Below, one piece after another: positions 44,252-59,300 of a stretch of 64,000 nucleotides of DNA. Each line of letters opens with the position of its first letter. The first letter of the stretch is position 1. A program made the translations under genes and the position numbers. Under the pieces are notes generated by a model. It was given only the letters and a program-made list of their open reading frames with translations. It was not told where the DNA came from and ran no database searches. This stretch comes from Gigantopelta aegis (lineage: Eukaryota; Mollusca; Gastropoda; Neomphalida; Peltospiridae). The DNA lies in assembly GCF_016097555.1 (NCBI RefSeq), contig NC_054712.1:42673999-42737998 (forward strand), read 5' to 3'.

Positions 44252-45759
44252 CTCTGTCAAAAAAGAAACGCATAGGCGAAATAGTCATGGAATTATCTCT
44301 TTAATACAAAGTGGCATAATTTCGTTATTTATGATCGTATCAAAGTCAAATTTGACATGGATATGTGATAATGTTCTTCCTATGGACTGACGGCAGTGGA
44401 AGCGTTTTCGTCACCAAACAGCGTCGCACGAGGCGCTGAAATCAGTACCTTGTGACCACCAGCAGCAGCAATCGCTGCGCGACATCTCCTTGGCATAGAC
44501 TGAATGAGTCTCTGAATCAGGGCACGTGGAATCCTAGCCCATTCTTTCTGCAGTGCATGTGACAGTTGCGTGAGCGTCTGAGGCTCCGGATCACACTGGC
44601 GTACATGTCTGTCCAGTTCGTCCCATAGATGTTCAATGGGGTTGAGATCTGGCGAGCTTGATGGCCATGGCAGCACATTAATGTTCTCATTATGTAGGAA
44701 ATCCATTGTTACACGTCATTGTCCTGCTAAAAGAGTTCCCTCTGTCGATCCAAAATGGGAAGCATGTGACCGCGAAGAATTTCATCACGGTAGTGTACAA
44801 CTGCCAGGTTGCCTTGTACGAACACAAGCTCACTTCTGCCGGTGCATGAGATGGATCCCCACATCATGACACTCCCTCCACCGAATCTGTCAACTTGGGC
44901 GACGCAGTTGTTGGCAAAACGTTCATTGCGGCGTCTGTAAACACGTTGTCGTCCATCACGTCGTTGTAGAAGGAAACGTGACTCGTCGCTGAACCATACT
45001 CGACGCCAGTTTCCCCAAGTTCCACCCATGTACATTCGTGCACCAGCGAACACGTAAATATCGATGTTGACGTCGCAGGACGGGGCCAACATACGGCTCC
45101 TAGCCCGTAAACCAGCTTCTCGAAGTCGGTTCCGAATGGTTTGTGCAGACACACTTCTCAAACGAGGTATGCGTCCAGCAGTATTGGTTGCTGTGGCAGT
45201 TCGGTGACTCAAGTGCAGAACCCGGATGTAGCGATCTTATGCTGCAGTTGCTATGCGAGGTCTTCCATTTCTGGGCCGGTCTTCAGCTGATTGAAACTGC
45301 TGGTATCTGTCCCAGAGACGTGAAATGGTGCTCTGATGGACGTTCATGTGGCGTGCGACTTCTGACTGCGATTCACCTAACTGGAGACGGATTATTGCAA
45401 TGTTTCGATTTGGTAGGCTTAGTCTTGGCATCTTATAACTCATCAACGTTGAAATGGAAATGAGGCATTATTGCGAGCATTGTAGCTTTAAATACCCATC
45501 ACTACCCCAATCTTTTCCTCGAGTTTCACGTGCATTCGCCAAAATCTGACCATTTCACGCCGATTTCCTGCAATTGTTGCATAACGTGCCACTACGTGCG
45601 TTAAATTTGTTTTAGGTTGCATTTGGACATGCTGCCCCATTCCAAGAACATTAACAAACATGGTCATTCTGCAACATTGTAAAAAAAAAACCGCGATATT
45701 TTGTAAAATCAAACACTTTTCTTCTTTCCCTATTACCTATGCGTTTCTTTTTTCACAGA

Positions 45760-45760
<1 letters not shown>
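44252..45760 (-). mobile_element. Tc1-like transposon, family T3 (broken)
   Basis: Ends CTCTGTCAAAAAAGAAACGC and GCGTTTCTTTTTTCACAGAG, flanked by TA. Minus-strand pieces: helix-turn-helix (MPRLSLPNRN, VHQSTISRLWDRYQQ), then VWFSDESRF, GGGSVMMWGSIS, then NVLPWPSSSPDLNPIEHLWD. Between 44700 and 44740 the stretch that should hold the second catalytic Asp (HDNARPH in family T1) is deleted, and the frame is broken there and near 45215. Related to, but clearly different from, family T1. Confidence 0.9.

Positions 45761-45820
<60 letters not shown>
45761..45820. repeat. TA repeat between two transposons
   Basis: Sixty bases of TA; both neighbours end in it. Confidence 0.97.
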
Positions 45821-45821
<1 letters not shown>

Positions 45822-47315
45822 TCTTCAAAAAAAGAAACGCAAAAGGGTACAAATGGGTTATAACTCCGATTTTATGTTTCCTACCGGTTCATGCTTTGTG
45901 AATATAAGGTCATTGCATGTCCCAAACACATTCCCACGGTTACATTCGATAAAACGCAGCTACTGTACAATAAAGTTCCAAAATGTGAATATTCGCAAAA
46001 ACGCAGCCACGTGCAAACCATGTCAACACTGCACGTGCGTTGTCTGCACGTGCAACATGAACACCGACAGTATAAAAGTGCAGGGTGTTCGCTTGCCTGG
46101 CCTCTGTATCTGGCCGACAGTTGACAATCCAGGACATGCCACGTCTCAGTGAACCGCAGAGAAACAATGCCATCGGCCGACTAGACGCAGGCGAATCCAG
46201 AACGGCCGTTGCCAGGGCATTCCATGTGTCCCCAAGCACCATCTCCAGACTGTGGGACCGTTACCAGCAACATGGATCAACACGTGACCTCCCTAGATCC
46301 GGTCGACCACGGGTCACTACCCCCGGGCAGGACCGCTACATCCGGGTACGCCACCTTCGGGAACGATTGACTACTGCCACCTCCACAGCCGCAGCAATAC
46401 CAAGTTTGCGCAGGATATCCGACCAGACCGTACGGAACCGCCTACGTGAGGTAGGAATTCGTGCCAGACGTCCAGTTAGAGGTGTCATCTTAACACCACA
46501 ACACCGTCGACTCCGACTGCAGTGGTGCCAGATTCATCGACAATGGCCTCAACTGCGATGGAGACAGGTGTGGTTCAGTGACGAGTCCCGATTTCTGCTC
46601 CGACGTCATGATGGAAGATGTCGCGTGTATAGGCGTCGTGGTGAACGTTATGCGGCAAACTGCGTGCAGGAAGTGGACAGATTCGGCGGGGGGTAGTGTC
46701 ATGGTGTGGGCAGCCATCTCACACACTGGCAGAACTGACCTGGTCCACGTGCAGGGCAACCTGAATGCACAGGGCTACATTGACCAGATCCTCCGGCCAC
46801 ACATCGTTCCAGTTATGGCCAACGCCAACGCAGTGTTCCAACATGACAACGCCAGGCCTCACACAGCACGTCTCACAACGGCTTTCCTACAGAACAACAA
46901 CATTAATGTCCTTCCTTGGCCATCGATATCACCGGATTTGAACCCAATTGAGCATCTATGGGACGAGTTGGACCGACGCCTCCGACAGCGACAACCACAG
47001 CCCCAGACCCTGCCCGAGCTGGCAGCAGCCTTGCAGGCCGAGTGGGCCACCATCCCCCGGGACGTCATCCGTACTCTGGTTGCTTCAATGGGCAGGCGGT
47101 GCCAGGCAGTTGTCAACACACGCGGAGGCCACACCCGGTATTGACTCCAGATGACCTTGACCTTGGTGGTGTGTCCTATCACTTACCCACAATGGACTAG
47201 AGTGAATTGTGAACAATCCTGCAACATTTGGTAATTATCGGACTCACCATTCAATAATTAAATCAATTCTCCAAATGTTACGACAATGTGGTTTTGCGTT
47301 TCTTCTTTTGAAGAG
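45821..47315 (+). mobile_element. Tc1-like transposon, family T1, copy C (one frameshift)
   Basis: 1495 bp with TA on each side and terminal repeats like copy B. The plus-strand transposase begins MPRLSEPQRN (46136, or an upstream Met at 46085) and ends at 47144 with VNTRGGHTRY. It is open except for one extra G in the GGGGG run at about 46690 (six G against five in copy B), which splits it after VDRFGGG. DD34E acids are present: FSDES, QHDNARPH and PIEHLWDE. The C-terminus is complete, unlike copy B. Confidence 0.93.
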
Positions 47316-50300
47316 TATATATATATATATATATTATCACGACCAAAACTGTTGGGATAACTGACTTATACCCCACTTAAGGTCGAGTTAATTATTATAT
47401 TAGTTCTATGGCAAATAAAATCAATAACTAGAAAGTAGTAAATAACGAAATAAAAATAACGTGGACCAGACGTCGTGAGCCTCACATTTTGTTCTGGAGC
47501 AGTGAAACTGTCTATTTCGGTTGTTCGTGTCGGTAGGGCTACACTGGTATCGGGATATATTAAAACTCTGGGACGTAGTTTATATGTCTCGAGATGGGAA
47601 TAGTATGCAGAACTAAGTACTATAATGCTATTTCCGAGAACATTTTTATATTTAGATCGTCTAAAAAACCCTTTTATGATATGAAGAACTAGAAATAGTA
47701 TTTAATGATTTTAACAGGCGTATAGTGCTGTAAATATCTTAAGGGAACTATTGTGAATAAGTCCGCATGTGTAATTAGAAGGCTCTTTCTATTGGTTGAA
47801 ATATTACGAAAACATAATTTGAACTTTATTATGTGCAAGTGATAAGTGTCACCAAGCAAAACCATTTTTGTCTTATTTTGTAACGGCGAATTGTGAAACA
47901 CGCTGTCGTGCATATGAAAATAAGCCAGCGAGTACAAAAAGAAGGCCAGAATGGAGATGTTTTTGTTTAGTTAAATGGATTTCAATTTCTGTGTATTTTA
48001 ATTTGGACAATCAAGAAGATTTTAAATTCTAACTGCAGGAGGAGAAATGTTTTTGGAGACAGTTACGCTGCTGATTCCCTCAGGAACGTCTAAGAACATT
48101 TGGTGTTGTATAATACTGGTTATGACCGCAGGACGTGTACCACAAGGGGAAAATTCGTCTACCCCCCCCCCCCTCCCCCCCCCCCCCCCCCCCAATATGG
48201 TTACCTAAAGACTTTAGTCAAGTCTTGAAGGATTTGAAAGACAATGCGTCGCAACCGAACATCGCAAGTGTGAACGAGATGGAAAGTGTTAGTAACGGTC
48301 GCGCAGTCGTGCGCTTCTCCAAATGTGAACGTGCTCATCAAAATATAAGAGAAACAACGAAAAATCTTCCGGATTTCAATGTAAATTATGACAATAAAAG
48401 TTCATTGTATTATTCATAATTATTGTTTGTTTTTTGTTTTGTTATAAATACAGGTGTAGTTAAATGAAAAGTGTATGTGTCTTTTTATTTTATTTGCAAA
48501 CATATTTTATTTTACAAAGAACAAAAGAATTGGGCACAAGTTTGACAACTTACGAGGCCCTCTTCTATATGCATACAATATACTTGGCGACCTGTATTAC
48601 ATAGCTGTAAATATAAACTACATGTATACATTCAAGGATATTACAATACACCTACACTTTTAACAAAAGAAACCATGACAACGAGACCGGAAGTGGGGTA
48701 TAACAGATCTTCGTTTTGGAAAACCTAGGAGTGCTCAAAATGCTTACGAAGGGGGTGGAAATCGCACTTCTCAAAATGCAGAGGAGGGAAAAATCGCAAC
48801 CCTCAAAATAATCAGAATTAGAGGCAAGAGACCGAGAGATATTGCACCCATGAACATGATTAACTTTGAGGAGTAATGATTTCAAAATTAAATATCTTAA
48901 GAGTTAATGTTTTGTGCTTTCAAAATAAATATCCTAATTTAACTAATATGATGGTTGTTCTCAAATATGAAGGAATGGGCTATTGCAGTCTTACACAAGA
49001 AAACGAAACACCATGAACACAACATTTATCGATTTCGTATGTATTATATGCGTATCATGTTGCATTAAAACTTTGAATCATGATAATCTGTTGACTATTT
49101 ATGAATAAAGAATTGAAACTGATTTGTCTGTGCTTATTCTGCTTTATTTAAAACAAATACAATAATTTAGTCTTCATCGCAGAATAATATGTTTTCTTCA
49201 TGGACACAAACCTGTGAACTGAATGTGAAATGACATTGTAACAACTATGGTAGTGTTATTAACAATTCTAACTGTGAAAGGTTTAATAAAACTCTCACAA
49301 AAAATAATGTCAGTAGGCCTATTTTTAAATCATTTAAACTAAAAAGAAATTAAGTGTAACAACCACATGGCACAGGGTTATCACATTTATCATGATATCA
49401 TTATATTCATAGTATGTATCTGCAAATTCTCTATTAAAACAAATTAATAATAATGTCATAACAGAGAAAATGTCAACATCTATTGTTTTCTACCCAAATA
49501 TATCTTACTATCTTTATAAATATATGGTGTACTGTAGTTAACACGTCATGTATTATACTATTAACTCGAATCATAGCAACCCATTCAAAACAAACACACA
49601 AAAACCCACCCTACTGTAAATTTAATTTTAAAATATATTTGATTTACACTCGGTAAATTCAAATTACTGAGTTGAAATTAAATCAGTGTATGTCAATCGA
49701 TCACATATTCTAGAAATCTGATTCTACCAAGGTCAATATCCTTGCCTTTAAATCACGTGGCAGGATCGTGAAACAGAAAGTAGAAATATCTGGAGTATGT
49801 TGCTATGCTATTAACGATAACAAAACCTGCTTTACTAAATTAGTCTTTTGTTGGTGTACGCGTTTACTGTGATATCAACATGTATAAACATTATACACAT
49901 CATAGAATTATTGGACAACGCACCTATTATTTTTTCTGTACGTGATCAAAACGACGACAGTGTAAAATAAATTTCGCGACCATTACCTGCATTGTACGAA
50001 ATTAAACAAAACAAAACCGACGAGATCTTAATAATAAGTGAACTCCTAGCTGATTGACTCAGTGTAAAGATAACCAACCAATCATGTTTCAGTTTATAAA
50101 AAGTATTCTATGAAGTTCATTGTGAACAGAATGGAAAGGTTTGTGACGTTGTGGATTGGATTCAATAAACAATTAAAATGGCAGAGGTAAAAAACATACA
50201 AGCGTGATTTGTTCAATTTAGGGGCGCGTGATTTCGCGCCCGTCAGATTAAGATGACGGGGGTTCACGGGCGTGATAGTGCTCGCGCCCGTCAAAGACGA

Positions 50301-51697
50301 AGGTCTGGTACTTGTATGTTTTAATATAAATATCTTTCTGGATATCTGTATATATATTTATTAAAACTCAGAATGCAGCATATATGTTTTTAACCAAACA
50401 ATTTTACCATTATAACCATTTATTTGCTCAACTGATAATACGATTGCAAGACATCAGAATCATTATATTCGTTTGCCTAAAATGTTGTCTGTTAAGGTCT
50501 CACTACACAGTTCACTTCCGGGTGAGAGTTCATTCATCACTTCAGTTCCTAATTGTGACACATGTTATGGGTCACATATTCACTTTTAGGAAATGGTGAA
50601 GAATTAAAACAATATCTATGTTTAATGGTAAGCCTTCTGGCTGTATTTTGCCTAATGTTATTTTGTAATAATTCAATTTTATAATTACTGTTTTGTAATA
50701 GGCGTCTGGATTGGTTAAAACGTTATCACGTGATCTAAAAAAAAAACCCGTTCATTCTTCCATGAACGCGAAAGCTGCACTTTTTCGGTAGACAAATAAA
50801 AACACAATGTTATTACCGTAACTACTTTTTATCAATTACGTCAACAACGGAATCCCCGCTGATTTCTATTTTTATCCCAATATCGTCTGCACTGTAACTG
50901 ATAGTGACAATTAAGGCTTTAAACGACTCCGGTTTTGAACTGAGACACGTAATGTATATGACAGGCCACAAAAACGAAGCTTCTTATTAGAAGTTATAGC
51001 AGAAAATGCTCAACAAATCAAAAGAGAGACATGAGCGTAGCTCTGTCACATTTGATAAAAACACCAAATCGACAACTTACACGCGCGAAAACCCATACGC
51101 CTTCGTGCACAATTACGCGACCTGTCCTTTCCGAGAATAATATCACACAATCACAAACTTCCTCTGAAATCCACACACAGTAACACTGAAACTACATTAT
51201 CCCTTTCAAGTCAGTGTTCACATTCACTTTTCACTAATTCAACTTTAATTAAAATTTATAAAACCTAAATCATTATAATGAATCGGAGATTTGACGGGGA
51301 AAAACGAATGTAACTTTCTAAGGGAATTCCCTTATTTGTGTATTGATACAGTTGTAAATTATTGTGGAATAGAGTTCGATTGGGTATTTTTAATATAGTT
51401 TTGTATAATGGCCATATTAATACGCCATTCATACAGTGTGTAAAACGGTTTTGGTGTTTATCATCGCATGAACGTCAAAAATATAACGTTCAATTCTTAA
51501 ATATTGTGCATTGACCTTTTGGAACATGGGTGTATAGCGCAAGAGACAGCCGAAGTGAATCGGTTAATCAACCACCTGTTCGAACCGGTACTACAGCCGG
51601 ATGCGGTCATATAGCACACAAACTGAGACGGAAATGTTCTCAATTTTGGAGTGAAAATAAATGCTTATATAATGTATATTCGCAGTGGTGTTTGTTG
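47316..51697. other. Long AT-rich intergenic stretch
   Basis: Few repeats and no recognised gene. A TA run ends at 47334, a C run lies at 48163-48194, and a GC-rich island at 50215-50300 (separate entry). The 94-codon frame at 48135 is driven by the C run (poly-Pro) and is not believed. Confidence 0.45.
50215..50300. repeat. GC-rich island with direct and inverted CGCGCCCGTCA motifs
   Basis: TCGCGCCCGTCA at 50234 and 50282 in direct orientation, with TGACGGGGG and CACGGGCGTGA between them in the other sense. It stands out in AT-rich surroundings. Function unknown. Confidence 0.6.
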
Positions 51698-52243
51698 CAA
51701 TTCTGATTAAAATTAGCTCTACTGGGTCTACCAGTAGATCTAACAGCATTGTGCGGCCAGGTGACATTTCATCTATAAATAACAATTTAAATATCGACCA
51801 ATTACACTTCGCCTTTTATAGCGTTACTTGGGAGCATACAAATTCTAAAAATATCGGGCGAGACTATTTATGCAATAGGTGAACTTGTTGGTTTATTTCC
51901 ACATTGAAAAAACAGGGAGAAAAGTGTAGTAATAAACTCTGGATTGTATGCTAGTATAAACAGATTTTATGGCTATACCATCACGTTTTTTTTTTCGTCT
52001 TGAAACGAATTTTATATAAAATTTTATATTGCAATTAGTTTCCGGCATACTTCGTAATTCATCCGAATCATTTCGTATACCCTCGGCATAATCCCGAGTG
52101 TATTCAATTTCTTTTCAAATCACTGGCATGATTTTGCAAGTAAGGTTTTGTTTGATTGGTCGAATGAAAGGTCAACTGGACATGAGCTCCAATGGGCTGC
52201 TGTTAGATCCACATGTAATAGTGGACCTAATTTTAATTAGATT
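51698..52243. repeat. Long inverted-repeat element, copy 2 (one arm)
   Basis: Centre (CAATTACACTTCGCCTTTTA) and one arm (TCAAATCACTGGCATGATTT to ATTTTAATTAGATTA) of the 1093-1762 element in the opposite orientation. The first arm is absent. Confidence 0.7.
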
Positions 52244-52406
52244 ATGTTTGTTCTTAGTGCCAACGAGAACCCGTTCTATTGGCAAACTTCATTTGAAATT
52301 GGGCAATTTAACATGGGTTTCAATGGCAGATGACATCTGTGTAGTGAGACCTAACACTGGTTCTCGAGGTCTCCATTTTGTAATTTGCCTTAAAATATTA
52401 AAACTA

Positions 52407-52407
<1 letters not shown>

Positions 52408-52442
<35 letters not shown>

Positions 52443-52472
52443 TGTATGTATGTATGTATGTATGTATGTATG

Positions 52473-52521
<49 letters not shown>

Positions 52522-52537
52522 ATATATATATATATAT
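52408..52537. repeat. TATG then TCTA microsatellite
   Basis: About 60 bp TATG, 50 bp TCTA, then TA. Confidence 0.95.
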
Positions 52538-54380
<1,843 letters not shown>

Positions 54381-54437
54381 GTTTGTATGCATACTGTATG
54401 ATGCATGCTGTATGACACATGCCTTCCTGCCTGCATT

Positions 54438-54743
54438 CCCCTGCGCGTGCTGTCACCTCACCGTGGTGCAGGGGTGTAACATTCTCTTTGAGAATGGCCA
54501 ATACAGCACAAATCCCCTTGTTTTCTTCCAGATGCAATTGAAATTTTGAGTAAAAGTCAGTATCTATCTGTGATATTTGTATTTTTGCAGTTCTTTACAC
54601 TATTTTTTATTTAAATCTTGAATTTGTATATTGATGTTGATCATCACTGTATTTGTTTGCATTACCATAGTTTGACACCCAATAGCCGATGTATTTTTCG
54701 TGCTGGGGTGTCGTTAAACATTCATTCATTCATTCACTCATTC
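54438..54743 (+). mobile_element. SINE, family S5, full length
   Basis: Head CCTCACCGTGGTGCAGGGGT, tail GTGCTGGGGTGTCGTTAAAC plus ATTC repeats. Confidence 0.82.
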
Positions 54744-55600
54744 TTGCCTGCATCCTGCATGTACGTACATATGCACGCATGAATGCATGTATGCATGGGT
54801 GGATGTTAGCCCGATTACTCTGCCATCAAGAGCTAGACGGACATTCAGAGATGCATAGATGCAGTTATGGGCGGACGGACGAGCGGACGGACGGACGGAC
54901 GGACGGACGGACGGATGTGTTTGTGGGTTTGTGTGTCACGTATTCCTATGGGTCACTAATTTATGTTTATACACGAATCAGTATGATTATGTGATCTAAT
55001 TAAATCAAAACAGAAGCAAGCAGATATATATTTTTACTTTCCACTACAACATATAGATAATGTTAGATTAAGCCTATATTCATTGTAATAGCAAGCCCCC
55101 CCCCCCCCACCCACCCACCCACCCCACAAACAAAACCCACCCCCCCAAAAAAAAAACACCCAAAACCAAAACAAACACACACACACACACACACACACAC
55201 ATCCCGAAAAAGGGAGAAAAAATAGCACAACAAAAAACAATCAACACACACACCAACCAAATCCTGCAACCCCCACAACCCCCAAAATAAACCAAACCAA
55301 AACTTAACTGTATGTTTAACAAAGCTGGGAATAAATAAAATTCAATAAGAAATAAACAGAACCAACGTACGGAAACCAAAAAGCTGCTAACCTGGCATTA
55401 ACAATTTTTGTGCGTTCAAGATAAGAACAGATACGCTCGCCGTAAACCCACGCTGTGACTACAAAGTCCAGAAATACACTAGCATAACATCAACTTAAAC
55501 ATTTTAATTAAACACAATGATTGTCTATATGTTCTCATCTACACGCCATTCACGTTTTAATGTTGTCTCCGCATATTAAAAATGATTATAAAATATATTC
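54744..55600. other. Gene-free low-complexity stretch
   Basis: ACGG repeats at 54880-54914, and C/A-rich runs at 55097-55300 (including AC repeats). Confidence 0.5.
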
Positions 55601-55840
55601 TTGATGCGGTGGCCTCCTCCAGGTACACGATTCAGAACAAAAGCCACATTGACTTCGAGCGAGTGCAGAATGACCATCTGTTTGTGATGGCTGATTTCAA
55701 CTGTATATTTTCATCAGGTTCTCTTGCAACACAATCCTCTGGTTGCTATAGCAGACAGCGCACCTGGCAAGAACAGTGACGTTGCAGTTCATGTTAACAC
55801 GTCATCAGGAATAGTGTCACACTACACAGGCCCGTAGCCA
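55601..55840 (+). other. Unassigned exon-like segment
   Basis: The plus-strand text after CCTCCAG reads YTIQNKSHIDFERVQNDHLF, then VMADFNC. A second frame after TTTTCATCAG reads LQHNPLVAIADSAPGKNSD, then VAVHVNTSSGIVSHY. Composition is more codon-like than the neighbours, but I recognise no family and see no partner exons. Confidence 0.2.
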
Positions 55841-56185
55841 ATGGGGGACCGGTGAATTTTTTTCTCAATATGACCCCGATCCCCCCCTCCCCCACCCCCC
55901 CCAAGCAACTTCGTGCCTCACCATAAGCCTAAAAGCCCCCCTCTAAAATTCCTGGCTACTGGCCTGCTACACTACAATCACAATTTTCCTAAAATATTTC
56001 CGTATAACTGAAAAATCATATTTACAGATGTTCACAAATATAAAACATAAAATAAGATCAGAAGAAAAACCCCCAAAACATACAAAACAAATGGAATTTA
56101 CATTTTAGCATGTTCAGGAGGTGAAACAATCGCTAGTACTCGATTCAGAATCGAATTCTGAATTCTGAATTATAAAAGATGACAT
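55841..56185. other. Flank beyond the 3' end of Cache-EGF gene B
   Basis: Should hold the 3' UTR of gene B (minus strand). No good AATAAA on the minus strand close to the stop. A C run at 55883-55900. Confidence 0.4.
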
Positions 56186-56300
56186 CTATGGTGTCAGAAC
56201 GTATCTGAACGCGAAGGAAATTCCTGTGCTCAGTATTAGGAGCATCCGATGAATAACAACCGTTTCAGAACCAGCTATGCGACATTTCAGCTGGTCGAAT
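56186..56300 (-). CDS. GPR158-like: Cache-EGF gene B, terminal exon
   Basis: Found by matching gene A exon 7: after TCTTTTTCAG it completes the split Arg, then FDQLKCRIAGSETVVIHR, MLLILSTGISFAFRYVLTP and stop TAG. 13 residues shorter than gene A's exon but the same plan: a Cys-containing stem, then a hydrophobic end. Confidence 0.82.
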
Positions 56301-59300
56301 CTGAAAAAGAAAAATACAAATTAATGCTAAAATCATGGAGAAAATTCCAGACAAAACATCGCATCCAAAGTAAACACTTACTGTTCATAAACCTTCCACC
56401 CATTAAAAATAATAAGAAAGACCGCAATTCGTCTAGTGTGCGAGACAGGTAGTTATTATTATGTTATATATTTTGAAAACGGATCATTGCACCATAACGG
56501 AAACCATCCTAAGAAAAGACCACTATCTGCAAATAATAAAATCTTTAATAATATCTACTTTGTGTTGAACAACGACAATAAATAACAACAACCAAAAATG
56601 TAAAATAAATAAATAAACTACAAACAAACAATCTTCTCCACACGCGCACGCACGTACACTAAACAACTGACAAAAACGAGCCTTCCACCCAATCGAAAAA
56701 GAAAACCCCCACAAAACAAAAACAAAACCCAACAAGAAAATAAACACCCCACCCAATAATGCCTCCCAAAACAACAGACAAAAGACCACAGAAACCCCAA
56801 AGAAACAAGCACAAACCTCCTTCCAACGTCCACCCCCCTACGCCGTCCCCCCACCCCCAAACCAAATGAAATAAAAACAAGCGAAAACAACTTTAAAAAA
56901 AAAGAGCAACCCCAAAGGTACTACAACAGCAATAACTCAACCAAATAAACAACAACAATAACCAAATTCAGACATTGATAATGATACAACAATCAAAACT
57001 GGCATCTGCCAACGGAATTTCCCCAGATTTATTTTATTTTTCCCATGACACTGCTATTTATTTTACAGGCCTTGGCGATTTTTTTCCTCTCTGGCTACGC
57101 GCCAGTCAGCGCACATGGTTTAAACAGCGACACTTTGTGAAAGTGTACCGTCCACAATCAAACTACATGTAGCGCTTACCTGCTGAATAAACCCTTTTCT
57201 TTCTTTTCCCATTCCAACTCCATTAACGAGCCATCGAACCGGAACTTGCCGTATTTGTGTGGGAACTCGAAGCCCTGACGACACGTGCAGCGATAGGCAC
57301 CGCGCAGGAACGGAAATCCTTTCTGCTTCCTGCACTGTGAACGATTCAAAACCACATTAATGTTTTGAAACGTGAATCCCCAGAACAATATCTCTTTACA
57401 TCAAAACGGTATCTACAGAAAGAAAGGCAGGGCCAGTTACACCCCTATCCGAAAATACGAAAAAGGAGTTTAATTTAGTATAAAAGAGTTGTTTTTAGTT
57501 CAAAACAACAAAACAAACAAGAATCAAACTGAAAAAAACCCAACCCTAAAAAAAAGAAGGGACCCCCCCCCAACCCCCCCAACAACAACAAAGACTGAAA
57601 AAAAAAAACCCAACACCAAACAAACTCCCCCCAACCCCCCAGGAAAAAACCCAACAAAAAACAAACAACAGACCAGGAAAAAAAAAAAAAAAAAAAAAAA
57701 AAACGAACAAAAAAAAAAACCAACAAACAAAACAAAACAAATACGAAACCAAAATTATTATGGATTTCTTTAATGAAAAATTGAAAAGTGAAAAAGAAAA
57801 TATTTTCAATAGCCAATCAATCGTGTTGTAAGAACTTCGAACGAATTTCTTGAAGAATAAAGTGAGTAATGATATACTGAATATTAGAACAATGTCACGC
57901 ACAATGTAGACATTGGTATTAATACTGTTGTAGAGATCTGGTCACATATTGCGGTGTTCTTGAAGAACAAAGTGAGAAAGATGATATATTGAAAATTAGA
58001 ACAATGTCGTGCACCATGTAGCCATAGATCCTTACCGTTGTAGAGATTGGTCGCAGCTCGCGGTGTTCTTGAAGAACAAAGTGAGAAAGATGATATGCTG
58101 AATGTTAGAACAATGCCACGCACAATGTAGACATAGAAGCTTACCGTTGTAGAGATCTGGTCGCATCTCGCGGTGTTCTTGAAGAACAAAGTAAGTAAGA
58201 TGATATACTGAATATTAAAAAATAAATGTCGCACACCATGTAGACATTGATGCTTACCGATGTAGAAATCTGGTCGCACCTTGCGGTGTTCTTGAAGGCG
58301 TTTGCCACGTAGAATGGACTCGGACACTGGTCGATCTCCAACAAGTCCAGAGGGACGTCCACCGTTACCACACCCCTAGAAATAAGACGTCCTCTTTATT
58401 AACTGTGTTTTGGGTCATTCAACATTCATTCGTTGGCTATAAGTAATTTTTGTTACTTGAAGTCTTAGAGCAAAAACCCACATTTCAATAGCCGCTGTTT
58501 AATAAATCAATGTGCTCAAGAGGTGTCTTTAAACAAAAAAGTTATTAATATTAATTGATTGAGTGTTTCGATATGGTATTTTAGTAGAATGTGGTACTCT
58601 TTGTCTCCAATATATATATTGGAATGTTTATTCATTGTAATAACAATAACCAATAACTCCAAACAACAAATAGACAAACTAAACATGATTACCATTATCC
58701 TGTTTCGAGTCAGAGATATATCTATGAAAGTGTTAATGAAGTTTAAGCTACATAAATATTGATTTAGATTATTTTCTAAGTTACTATGGTTTTCACCTAA
58801 AACGTAAAAGAAGCAATACTTTGTTCGTACTTAAACTGGATCTTCTTTCTCAGCCCATCCAGACCAAAGAAGGGAACGACGTAGGTGAGAACCCACTCGT
58901 CAACGCGACCATCACATTTAAATGTCGGCCGAGTCCAGAAGCCATCTTTGTATGCAGGGGCCTTGTAGCTCATTGGAAAATACTCAAACTGGACGGAACT
59001 GGCTCCCTCTGGATTGGACCTGACCATGGGTCTCATCTTGTACGTTTCTAGAGTATTCACGTTGGTGGACCATCTGGATTTTGATATGCTGTACCAGTCT
59101 TCATCTGCGTAGCGCAGTGGTAGTCCTGCAGAGTCGATGACGTAGAAGCTGCCTTGCTTCTTGTACGCCAAAGGACCAAAGAATTCTCTGGTAGAGTCAT
59201 CTTGGTTTACAAACTGATGTGTGTCCCAGAATATGCCGCTGGAGAGGATCTTGTGGTTGGCCATGACGTTAGCAAGCACTTCTCCAAACAGATGTTCCAT

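Noticed and set aside
48135-48419. 94-codon frame with a Pro run
   Set aside because: Depends on a C homopolymer of doubtful length and has no domain.
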